A stretch of DNA of 64,000 nt from Paraburkholderia sp. HP33-1. GTDB taxonomy: Bacteria; Pseudomonadota; Gammaproteobacteria; Burkholderiales; Burkholderiaceae. This document shows, piece after piece, positions 29,679-38,430 of the stretch; position 1 is the stretch's first letter; every line of letters starts with the position of its first letter. The notes beneath the pieces were generated by a model that saw nothing but the letters and a program-made list of their open reading frames with translations, was not told the origin of the DNA and did not search any database. The position numbers and the translations under genes are program-made. The DNA lies in the NCBI RefSeq assembly GCF_021390595.1, contig NZ_JAJEJR010000002.1, positions 2,294,001 through 2,358,000 on the forward strand, given 5' to 3'.

Positions 29679-31881
29679 GCATGATCCGGCTGCAGGCCTT
29701 CAGCCCGTCGATATCGACGCGCTCGTCGAAGCACGCCACCCCGATCCGTTTTCGCAGCTCGGCCTGCATCAGACCAGTGCCGGGCCGATCGTGCGCGCGC
29801 TGCTGCCGAACGCCGCGCACGTCACCGTGATTTCGCGCGCCGATGGCGCGACGCTCGGCGAACTCGAGCAGTTGCGTCCCGGCCTGTTCGCGGGTCGCGT
29901 CACGTCGGCGATGCCGTACCGCTTGCGCGTCGATTGGCATGGCGTCGTGCAGGAAGTGGAGGATCCCTATTCATTTGGTCCCGTGCTCGGCGACGAACCG
30001 CTCGAACGTCTCGCGCGCGGCGATCCGTACGCGGTACTCGAATGTCTCGGTGCGCGGCCGGTCGACGTCGACGGCGTGCCTGGCGTGCGCTTTGCCGTGT
30101 GGGCGCCGAATGCGCGGCGCGTGTCGGTGGTCGGCGACTTCAACGCGTGGGACGGCCGCCGTCATCCGATGCGGCTGCGTCATCAGGCGGGCGTCTGGGA
30201 GCTGTTCGTGCCGCGCATCGGCGCGGGCGCGCGCTACAAGTACGAGTTGCTGTCGCGCGACGGCCATCCGCTGCCGCTGAAGGCCGATCCGTGCGCGATG
30301 CAGACGGAAAAGCCGCCGGGCACCGCGTCGATCGTCGCGCACGTCGACGAGATCGAGCAGTTTCCGTGGAGCGATCACGAGTGGATCCTGTCGCGCGCCG
30401 ACAAGCAGACTGCGCGCACGCCGATCACGATCTACGAAGTGCACGCGGAGTCGTGGCTGCGCATCGCCGAAGAAGGTCAGCGTGGTCTCGACTGGGAAGA
30501 GCTCGCCGAGCGGCTGATTCCCTACGCGAAGAGCATGGGCTTCACGCACATCGAATTTCTGCCGATCGCCGAGCATCCGTTCGGCGGCTCATGGGGCTAT
30601 CAGCCGCTTGGGCAGTTCGCGCCGTCCGCGCGCTTCGGCAAGCCCGAGCAGTTCGCGCGTTTCGTGGATCGCGCGCACGAAGCGGAGCTCGGCGTGATTC
30701 TCGACTGGGTGCCCGCGCATTTTCCGAACGACGCGCACGGCCTGGTCGATTTCGACGGCACGCCGCTCTATGAGCACGCCGATCCGCGCGAAGGCTATCA
30801 CCAGGACTGGAACACGATGATCTACAACCTCGGCCGCCACGAGGTCAGCGCGTTCCTGATCGCGTCGGGGCTCGCGTGGTTGAAGCGCTATCACGTCGAC
30901 GGCTTGCGCGTCGATGCGGTCGCCTCGATGCTGTATCGCGACTACTCGCGTGCGGCCGGCGAGTGGGTGCCGAACATCTACGGCGGCCGCGAGAATCTCG
31001 AAGCGATCGCGTTCCTGAAGCGGTTGAATCACGAGGTCCGCTACGTGCCGGGCGCACCCGGCGTGATCACGGTCGCCGAGGAATCGACCGCATGGCCGGG
31101 CGTAACCGCGCGCCTCGCGGACGGCGGCCTCGGCTTCGACTTCAAATGGAACATGGGCTGGATGCACGACACGCTGCACTACATGCACGAGGACCCGGTG
31201 TATCGCCAGTACCATCACCACAACATGACGTTCGGCATGGTGTACGCGTATTCCGAGCGCTTCGTGCTGCCGCTGTCGCACGACGAGGTGGTGCACGGCA
31301 AGGGCTCGCTGCTCGGCAAGATGCCCGGCGACCGCTGGCAGCGTTTCGCGAATCTGCGTGCGTACTTCGGTTTCATGTGGACGCACCCGGGCAAGAAGCT
31401 GCTGTTCATGGGCGGCGAATTCGGCCAGATGGCGGAATTCGACCATGACGGCTCACCACATTGGCATCTGCTCGATGATCCGGACCACCACGGCGTGCAG
31501 TTACTGGTGCGCGACCTGAACCATCTGTATCGCAATGAGCCCGCGCTGCATCTGCTCGACAGCGAACTCGCCGGCTTCGAATGGTTGATCGGCGACGACA
31601 GCGGCAACAGCGTGTTCGCCTATCGGCGCACCGACGGCGCGGGCCAGGAGTTCGTCGTGGTCAGCAACATGACGCCGGTGCCGCGGCTCGGTTATCGGCT
31701 CGGTCTGCCGCGCGGCGGACGCTGGGCGGAAGTGCTGAATACCGACGCGGGGGTGTATGGCGGCTCGAACATGGGTAATGGCGGGCTGATTCATACCGAC
31801 CATGTGTCAAGCCACGGCAGACCGCATTCCGCTGCGCTGACCTTGCCCCCGCTCGCGACGATCGTATTGCGCGCGGACTAA
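29671..31881 (+). CDS. glgB: 1,4-alpha-glucan branching enzyme
   Basis: Makes alpha-1,6 branches in the glucan elongated by GlgE. 736 residues, the usual length of the two-CBM48 type. N-terminal domains carry [11 protein letters not shown] and [20 protein letters not shown]. The barrel has [15 protein letters not shown], nucleophile D415 in [12 protein letters not shown]470 in [11 protein letters not shown] and region [17 protein letters not shown]. The start overlaps the end of treS by eight bases. Branching and GlgE extension cooperate directly in the known pathway. Confidence 0.96.
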
Positions 31882-31963
31882 CGTGCCGCAACACGGGCGC
31901 CGCGCGCCCGTTGCATGAAGACCCCGGCTCTAGCTCGACAATCAGAACGGGACAAGGGAAATC

Positions 31964-34177
31964 ATGTCGCATGCGTTGCCCGACCGGTTGCTGCCCGGCT
32001 CGCCGTATCCGCTCGGTGCGAGCTGGGACGGGCTGGGCGTCAACTTCGCGGTGTTCTCGGCGAATGCACAGAAAATCGAGCTATGCCTGTTCGATTCCAC
32101 CGGCCGCAAGGAAATCCGCCGCTTCGCCCTGCCTGAATGTACCGACGAGGTCTGGCACGGCTATCTGCCGAACGCGCATCCGGGCACTGCGTACGGCTTT
32201 CGCGCGCATGGGCCGTATCAGCCGCATTTCGGGCACCGCTTCAATCCGCACAAGCTGCTGCTCGATCCGTATGCGCGCAAGCTCGTCGGGCAGTTTCGCT
32301 GGTCCGATGCGCTGTTCGGCTATCGCGTGCATTCGAATCGTGCGGACCTTTCCATCGACCGGCGCGATTCCGCGCCCGCGATGCCCAAGTGCGTCGTGAT
32401 CGACGAGGCTTTCGATTCGTCGCACGACAAGCGCCCCGACGTGCCGTGGGGCGAGACCGTGATCTACGAAACGCACTTGCGCGGCGCGTCGATGCTGCGC
32501 GCCGATCTGCGTCAGCACGAACGCGGCACGTTCGCGGCGCTCGCGGCACCGGAGTTCATCGAGCATCTGCTGAAGCTCGGCGTGACCGCGGTCGAACTGC
32601 TGCCCGTGCACGCGTTTCTGAACGACCGCTTCCTGGTGGCGCGCGGCCTGCGCAATTACTGGGGCTACAACACCGCTGCGTTCTTCGCGCCGGAGCCGAC
32701 CTATCTGAGCACGCACCGGCTCGACGAAATGCGCATCGCCGTGCGGCAGTTGCACGCGGCGGGCATCGAGGTCTTTCTCGACGTGGTCTACAACCACACG
32801 TGCGAAAGCAACGAGATGGGCCCGACCATTTCGTGGCGCGGCCTCGACAACGCCAGCTACTACCGGCTGATTCCCGGCGACGAGCGTCACTTCATCAACG
32901 ACACCGGTTGCGGCAACACGGTCAATCTGCCGCATCCGCGCGTGCTGCAGATGGTGATGGATTCGCTGCGCTACTGGTCGAGCGCGTTCAACATCGACGG
33001 CTTCCGTTTCGATCTCGGCGTGACGCTCGGGCGCGAAAGCCACGGCTTCGATCCGGGCTCGGGTTTTTTCGACGCGTTGCGCCAGGACCCGGTGCTCTCG
33101 CAGCGCAAGCTGATTTCCGAGCCGTGGGACATCGGTCCCGGCGGCTATCAGCTCGGCAATCATCCGCCGGGCTTCAGCGAATGGAACGATCGTTTCCGCG
33201 ACACCGTGCGGCGCTTCTGGCGCGGCGACGCGGGCCTGCGACCCGATCTCGCCGCGCGCCTGACCGGCTCGGCCGATGTGTTCAACCGGCGGCATCGCAA
33301 GCCGTGGGCATCGGTCAACTTCGTCACGTCACACGATGGCTTCACATTAGCCGATGTCACCGCTTACGAGCAGAAGCACAACGAAGCCAACCTGGAAGAC
33401 AACAACGACGGCCACAATGAGAATTGCAGCCGCAACTGGGGCGTCGAAGGCGTCACTGACGACCCCGCGATCCTCGCAACGCGCCGCCGCGTGTCGCGCT
33501 CGCTGATCGCGACGCTGATGATCGCGCTCGGCACGCCGATGCTGCTCGCCGGCGACGAAGCGCTGCGCACGCAGCGCGGCAACAACAATGCGTATTGTCA
33601 GGATAACGACCTATCGTGGCTCGACTGGGATCTCGCGGATTCGCAGGAAGGCCGGTGCATGACCGGGTTCGTCGGGCGCGTGATCGCGTTGCGCAAGCGC
33701 CATCCGCTGCTACGCGAAACGCGTTTTCTGTTCGGCGACCGCGAAGTACTGCCTGGCCTGTTCGACGTCGGCTGGTTCGACGAGCACGGCGATCCGCTCA
33801 CGATCGAAGCGTGGCAGGACCCGGAGGGACGCGCGTTCACTTTGCGTCGCGCGGGGCCGGGCCTGAATGGCGAAACCGAAGTATTGTTATTGATGCTCAA
33901 CGCTCACGAGGACCCGCTGCAGTTCGCGCCTCCCGCGCCGCACCTGGAATGGCATGTGCTGTTGGACACGGCCGACCCGGAACGCGCGCCGCAGCGGCTC
34001 GCGACGGCCGAGCTCGAGGTCGCCGCGCACGGCCTCGTGATACTCGCCGCGCAGCCGACCGGCGAAGCGGATTGGCAAGCGGGCTGGAAGGCTGGCGCAC
34101 AGCACGGGCCGCGGCTCTTGACCGCGCTGCCGCCCGATCCGGGCGCGCAGACGCCAAATGGTGATGGTTCGCAATGA
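31964..34177 (+). CDS. glgX: glycogen debranching enzyme (isoamylase type)
   Basis: Hydrolyses alpha-1,6 branches of trimmed glucan and feeds linear chains to TreY and MalQ. 737 residues with N-terminal CBM48 (GSPYPLGASWDGLGVNFAVFS), D350 in GFRFDLGVTLG, E386 in LISEPWDIGPGGYQ and region IV VTSHDGFTL. AAGGGAAATC precedes the ATG. 82 bases separate it from glgB, the largest gap but one in the operon. In the related TreX proteins the same fold is used; GlgX/TreX cannot be told apart here by sequence alone. Confidence 0.95.
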   Translation: MSHALPDRLLPGSPYPLGASWDGLGVNFAVFSANAQKIELCLFDSTGRKEIRRFALPECTDEVWHGYLPNAHPGTAYGFRAHGPYQPHFGHRFNPHKLLLDPYARKLVGQFRWSDALFGYRVHSNRADLSIDRRDSAPAMPKCVVIDEAFDSSHDKRPDVPWGETVIYETHLRGASMLRADLRQHERGTFAALAAPEFIEHLLKLGVTAVELLPVHAFLNDRFLVARGLRNYWGYNTAAFFAPEPTYLSTHRLDEMRIAVRQLHAAGIEVFLDVVYNHTCESNEMGPTISWRGLDNASYYRLIPGDERHFINDTGCGNTVNLPHPRVLQMVMDSLRYWSSAFNIDGFRFDLGVTLGRESHGFDPGSGFFDALRQDPVLSQRKLISEPWDIGPGGYQLGNHPPGFSEWNDRFRDTVRRFWRGDAGLRPDLAARLTGSADVFNRRHRKPWASVNFVTSHDGFTLADVTAYEQKHNEANLEDNNDGHNENCSRNWGVEGVTDDPAILATRRRVSRSLIATLMIALGTPMLLAGDEALRTQRGNNNAYCQDNDLSWLDWDLADSQEGRCMTGFVGRVIALRKRHPLLRETRFLFGDREVLPGLFDVGWFDEHGDPLTIEAWQDPEGRAFTLRRAGPGLNGETEVLLLMLNAHEDPLQFAPPAPHLEWHVLLDTADPERAPQRLATAELEVAAHGLVILAAQPTGEADWQAGWKAGAQHGPRLLTALPPDPGAQTPNGDGSQ

Positions 34178-34245
34178 ACGATGCGCCGCGGCGAGACCGC
34201 TGGAGCGAGGTCAGATCGCAATGCAGCCGGGGTGGCAAGAATGTT

Positions 34246-34269
34246 GCGACGCAATGCCTGCTGCGTCGC
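34246..34269 (+). repeat. hairpin in the glgX-treZ intergenic leader
   Basis: GCGACGCA (34246-34253) and TGCGTCGC (34262-34269) form a perfect 8-bp stem with an 8-base loop in the 138 bases before treZ. It could tune read-through or mRNA stability; no U-tract follows. Confidence 0.4.
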
Positions 34270-34315
34270 GTCGAATTGCAATCCAGGCTGGGTAGCAGAT
34301 TCGAATGGTGAAGAC

Positions 34316-36220
34316 ATGTCAGAACGTCCCATTGATCCTCACGCGCATCATCACGCGCATTGCCTGCCGTTCAGCGCGCAGCTGATCGGCGCGAGCGGCA
34401 CGCGAGCGCAAACGCGGTTCCGTTTTTGGGCACCGTCGTGCAAAAGCGTGCAGGTGGCCATCGAAAATGGGCCCTCGCAAGGTGCGCACATCATGGAGCC
34501 GACCGGCAACGGGTGGTTCGAGACCACCGTGGAAAGTGGCGCGGGCACGCTGTATCGGTTCCAGCTAGACAACGGACTGACGGTGCCTGATCCCGCTTCG
34601 CGTTTCCAGCCACAGGACGTGCACGGTCCGAGCGAGGTCATCGATCCGCGCGCCTACCGTTGGGAAAGCACCGACTGGCACGGCCGGCCCTGGGAAGAAA
34701 CGGTGCTGTACGAATTGCATGTTGGTGCAATGGGCGGCTATGCGGGCGTGCGCAAGCGCTTGCCCGAACTCGCCGCGCTCGGCGTCACCGCGATCGAGCT
34801 GATGCCGTTGAACGACTTTCCCGGTCGTCACAACTGGGGCTACGACGGCGTGCTGCCGTACGCACCCGACTCCGCATACGGCCGCCCCGAAGAACTGAAA
34901 GCGCTGATCGACACCGCGCACGGTCTCGGCCTGATGGTGTTTCTCGACGTCGTCTACAACCACTTCGGACCGGACGGCAACTATCTGCACACTTATGCGG
35001 AGCCGTTTTTCCGCGCAGGCGTGAGCACGCCGTGGGGCCCCGCGATCGACTTCGAGCGCAGCGAAGTCAGCGACTTCTTCATCGACAATTCGGTCTACTG
35101 GATCAACGAATACCGTTTCGACGGTCTGCGCTTCGATGCGGTGCATGCGATCGACAATCCGGAGTGGCTGCGCGAGTTGTCGGACCATATCCGCGCGCGC
35201 GTGCAGCATGGCCGCCATGTGCATCTGGTGCTCGAAAACGAGCACAACAGTGCGAAGCTGCTGGAGGCGCATTTCGACGCGCAATGGAACGACGACGCGC
35301 ACAACACGCTGCACGTGCTGCTGACCGGCGAGACCGAAGGCTATTACCACGCGTATGCAAACGAACCGATTCGCCGGCTCGCGCGCGTGCTGTCCGAAGG
35401 CTTCGCGTATCAGGGCGAGCCATCACCGCTGCACGATGGCGCACCGCGTGGCGAAGCGAGCGCGCATCTGCCGCCCACGTCGTTCGTGATGTTTTTGCAG
35501 AACCACGATCAGATCGGCAACCGCGCTTTCGGCGAACGTCTGCGCAAGCTGACAACGGACGACGCGCTGCGCGCGGCGACCGCGTTGCTGTTGCTGTCGC
35601 CGCAAATTCCGCTACTGTTCATGGACGAGGAACACGGCTCGACGCAGCCGTTCCTGTTTTTCACCGATTACACCGGCGATCTCGCCAACGCCGTGCGCGA
35701 AGGACGGCGCCGTGAATTCGCGCGCTTCGCCGGGTTCAGCGACGAACAGAGCCGCGCGCGGATTCCCGATCCCAACGACGCCATGACCTTTGCCGCCTCG
35801 TCGCCACCCGGGCCCGATGCCAGTCCGACGCCGGATCGGCTCGACTGGATGCATTTCTACAAGTCCGCGCTCGCGGTGCGCGCGAAGCTCATCACGCCGC
35901 GCCTGAAACATGCGAAGGCGCGCGGCTCGACCGTGCTGCGCGATACCGGCGGCGGCGACGCGAACGCGCTGATCGCGCGCTGGAAACTCGGCGATGGCGA
36001 GATGCTATCAATCGCGCTGAATCTGTCGCAGCAGAACGTCGCGTTCGACGACATCCCCGACGGCAAGGTCATTTTCGAAACACCGCCGCGCGCGCGTGAG
36101 CAGGCCGACGCGCGGGTGCTGCCGGCGCATGCGTGCATCGCGTGGCTGAGCGGCGACGTCAACGAATTCGCGAGCCGCCACGATGCGCGCGTCGCATCGC
36201 ACGAGGAGCAGCGCGCGTGA
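34316..36220 (+). CDS. treZ: malto-oligosyltrehalose trehalohydrolase
   Basis: Cleaves trehalose from the end of malto-oligosyl-trehalose made by TreY. 634 residues. N-terminal CBM48-like domain with TRFRFWAPSCKSVQVAIENG; WEETVLYELHVGAMG opens the barrel. D274 in GLRFDAVHAID, E307 in LVLENEHN, and region IV FLQNHDQIGNRAFG are visible. The frame is open to 34181, but the extension is not homologous. The start at 34316 has GGTGAAG just upstream, followed by a His-rich N-terminus (HAHHHAH). It overlaps malQ by GTGA. Confidence 0.95.
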   Translation: MSERPIDPHAHHHAHCLPFSAQLIGASGTRAQTRFRFWAPSCKSVQVAIENGPSQGAHIMEPTGNGWFETTVESGAGTLYRFQLDNGLTVPDPASRFQPQDVHGPSEVIDPRAYRWESTDWHGRPWEETVLYELHVGAMGGYAGVRKRLPELAALGVTAIELMPLNDFPGRHNWGYDGVLPYAPDSAYGRPEELKALIDTAHGLGLMVFLDVVYNHFGPDGNYLHTYAEPFFRAGVSTPWGPAIDFERSEVSDFFIDNSVYWINEYRFDGLRFDAVHAIDNPEWLRELSDHIRARVQHGRHVHLVLENEHNSAKLLEAHFDAQWNDDAHNTLHVLLTGETEGYYHAYANEPIRRLARVLSEGFAYQGEPSPLHDGAPRGEASAHLPPTSFVMFLQNHDQIGNRAFGERLRKLTTDDALRAATALLLLSPQIPLLFMDEEHGSTQPFLFFTDYTGDLANAVREGRRREFARFAGFSDEQSRARIPDPNDAMTFAASSPPGPDASPTPDRLDWMHFYKSALAVRAKLITPRLKHAKARGSTVLRDTGGGDANALIARWKLGDGEMLSIALNLSQQNVAFDDIPDGKVIFETPPRAREQADARVLPAHACIAWLSGDVNEFASRHDARVASHEEQRA

Positions 36221-38430
36221 CGACCCGACACCCCAACGACAGGCTCGACGCGCTCGCCACCCGCGCAGGCTTCGAGGTTCAGTGGCAGGACGCGCACCAC
36301 AACACGCAGCACGTGCCCGAGAACACGCTCGCCACGCTGCTCGAACGCATGGGTCTACCGTGCGGCAACGCCACGCAGATCCGCCACAGCGCCACTGCTT
36401 TGGAGGCCGAACTATCGGGCCGCAGGCTAGTGCCGCTGATGACCGCGGTGATTGGGCGTGGCATCGCGCTGCCCGCGGCCGCGGTCAAGTCGGGCAGCCA
36501 TTACCGGATCGAGCTTGAGAGCGGCGCGATCATCGACGGCCGCTTCACCGCGCCCAAGGGCGAGGAAGCGTTGCTCGCGCCGATCGACGAAGCGGGCTAT
36601 CACACGCTCGTGATCAACGACCACCGCATGACGCTCGCGGTCGCACCGCCGCGGTGCTACACCGTCGCCGACGCGTGGCGCGCGCTGCACGACGGCGAAG
36701 GCGAAGACGATCGTGAAGCCTCGTCGCGCGTGCCGCCGCTGTGGGGCATTGCCGCGCAGCTGTATGGCTTGCGCCGCACCGGCGACGGCGGCATCGGCGA
36801 CTACACGGCGCTCGCGCAGCTTGCCCGGCACAGCGCGCAGCGCGGCGCGCACGCGCTCGCCGTCAGTCCGACGCACGCGATGTTCAGCGCGCAGCCGGAG
36901 CGCTTTAGCCCCTACGCGCCGTCGTCGCGCTTGTGGCTCAACGTCACGCATATCGATCCGGCTGCGGTGTTCGGCGCGGAAGCGTTTGCGTCCGCAGCGG
37001 CGCAGGCCGGCGCCGCATGGTCGAAATACGAAGACCTGCCGCTGATCGATTGGCCCAACGCGACGCCGCTGAAGCTTGCGGTGTTGCGCAACTTGTACGA
37101 GCAGTTCAACACGAACGAGCGCCCACAACACTCGCCACGCGCGCTCGAATTCCACGGCTTTTGCGAACGCGTCGGGCGCGCGCTCGAAGATCACGCGCGC
37201 TTCGAAGCACTGCAGGCCGCGCAACTCGCGCAAGGCGGCGACGGTCATTGGCGCAACTGGCCCGACGCGTTGCGCGACCCTCGTAGCCCCGAAGTCGAGG
37301 CGTTCGCCGCCGCGCATCGTACTGAAGTGGACTTTCATCTATTTCTGCAATGGCTGGCCTCGCGCGGCTTGTTGCACGCGCAGCACACCGCGCGCGAAGC
37401 CGGCATGGCGATCGGCCTGATCGCCGATCTCGCGGTCGGTTGCGATAGCGCCGGCAGTCACGCATGGTCCTATCCCGACGACATGTTGCAGGGCGTGTCG
37501 GTCGGTGCGCCGCCCGACCTGTTCAACCAGGCCGGCCAATCGTGGGGACTCACCACGTTCTCGCCGCGCGCGATGCGCACGCAAGGCTTCGCCGCGTTCA
37601 TCGACATGCTGCGCGCGGCGTTCGCGCATGCCGGCGGCATCCGCATCGATCACATTCTCGGCTTGCGTCGTCTGTGGCTCGTGCCCGAGGGTGAAAGCGC
37701 GCGCGACGGTGCGTATCTGCGCTATCCGCTCGAAGATCTGCTGCGGCTGATCGCGCTCGAATCGTGGCGGCATCGCGCGATCGTGATCGGCGAGGATCTC
37801 GGCACCGTGCCGCCCGGTTTTCGCGAGCGGCTCGACGAGCACGGCATCGAAGGGATTCGCGTGCTGTGGTTCGAAGGCGCACCCGACGGCCACGGCTTCA
37901 AGGCGCCAGCCAATTGGGATCGCTACGCGGTCGGCACGACGACCACGCACGATCTGCCGACCGTCGCTGGCTGGTGGCTCGGCAGCGACATCAGGTGGCG
38001 CAACCGCATCGGCCAGACGATGGCGCGCGCCGACGGCCGCGATCCCGAGCAAGCCGCGCTCGAAGAGCGCGCGCGCGAGCGCGCCGACTTGTGGCGCGCA
38101 TTCCAGCAAGCGGGCGTGGCCGCAGCCCACGTCGCGCCGCCGGCCGACGACGACGCGCCGGTCGACGAAGCGCTCGCGTTCGTCGCCGCGACGCCTGGCC
38201 TGCTCGTCACGTTCCCGCTCGAAGACCTGCTCGCGCTCGCCGAGCAGCCGAACCTGCCGGGCTCGATCGACGAACATCCGAACTGGCGCCGCCGCATGAC
38301 GCTGCCCGTCGACGCGCTGTTCGACGACCCCACGTTCACCGACCGCCTGCTGGCCGTCGACCGCGCGCGCCGCGCTGCCGCGGCGGCCGCGCCGTCATCC
38401 GACACTTCTGCGGAGCCTGACACGCCATGA
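36217..38430 (+). CDS. malQ: 4-alpha-glucanotransferase (amylomaltase)
   Basis: Disproportionates malto-oligosaccharides so that short products of debranching and trehalose release are reused. GH77 family, 737 residues. The N-terminal 140 residues form the family's extra domain. The barrel has WGIAAQLYGLRRTGDGGIGDY, D478 in GIRIDHILGLRRLW and E526 in IVIGEDLGTVPP, then TTTHDLPTVAGWW. I use the GTG at 36217 because it overlaps the treZ stop (GTGA) and begins the homologous part; the frame upstream to 36133 lies within treZ. Confidence 0.94.
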   Translation: MTTRHPNDRLDALATRAGFEVQWQDAHHNTQHVPENTLATLLERMGLPCGNATQIRHSATALEAELSGRRLVPLMTAVIGRGIALPAAAVKSGSHYRIELESGAIIDGRFTAPKGEEALLAPIDEAGYHTLVINDHRMTLAVAPPRCYTVADAWRALHDGEGEDDREASSRVPPLWGIAAQLYGLRRTGDGGIGDYTALAQLARHSAQRGAHALAVSPTHAMFSAQPERFSPYAPSSRLWLNVTHIDPAAVFGAEAFASAAAQAGAAWSKYEDLPLIDWPNATPLKLAVLRNLYEQFNTNERPQHSPRALEFHGFCERVGRALEDHARFEALQAAQLAQGGDGHWRNWPDALRDPRSPEVEAFAAAHRTEVDFHLFLQWLASRGLLHAQHTAREAGMAIGLIADLAVGCDSAGSHAWSYPDDMLQGVSVGAPPDLFNQAGQSWGLTTFSPRAMRTQGFAAFIDMLRAAFAHAGGIRIDHILGLRRLWLVPEGESARDGAYLRYPLEDLLRLIALESWRHRAIVIGEDLGTVPPGFRERLDEHGIEGIRVLWFEGAPDGHGFKAPANWDRYAVGTTTTHDLPTVAGWWLGSDIRWRNRIGQTMARADGRDPEQAALEERARERADLWRAFQQAGVAAAHVAPPADDDAPVDEALAFVAATPGLLVTFPLEDLLALAEQPNLPGSIDEHPNWRRRMTLPVDALFDDPTFTDRLLAVDRARRAAAAAAPSSDTSAEPDTP

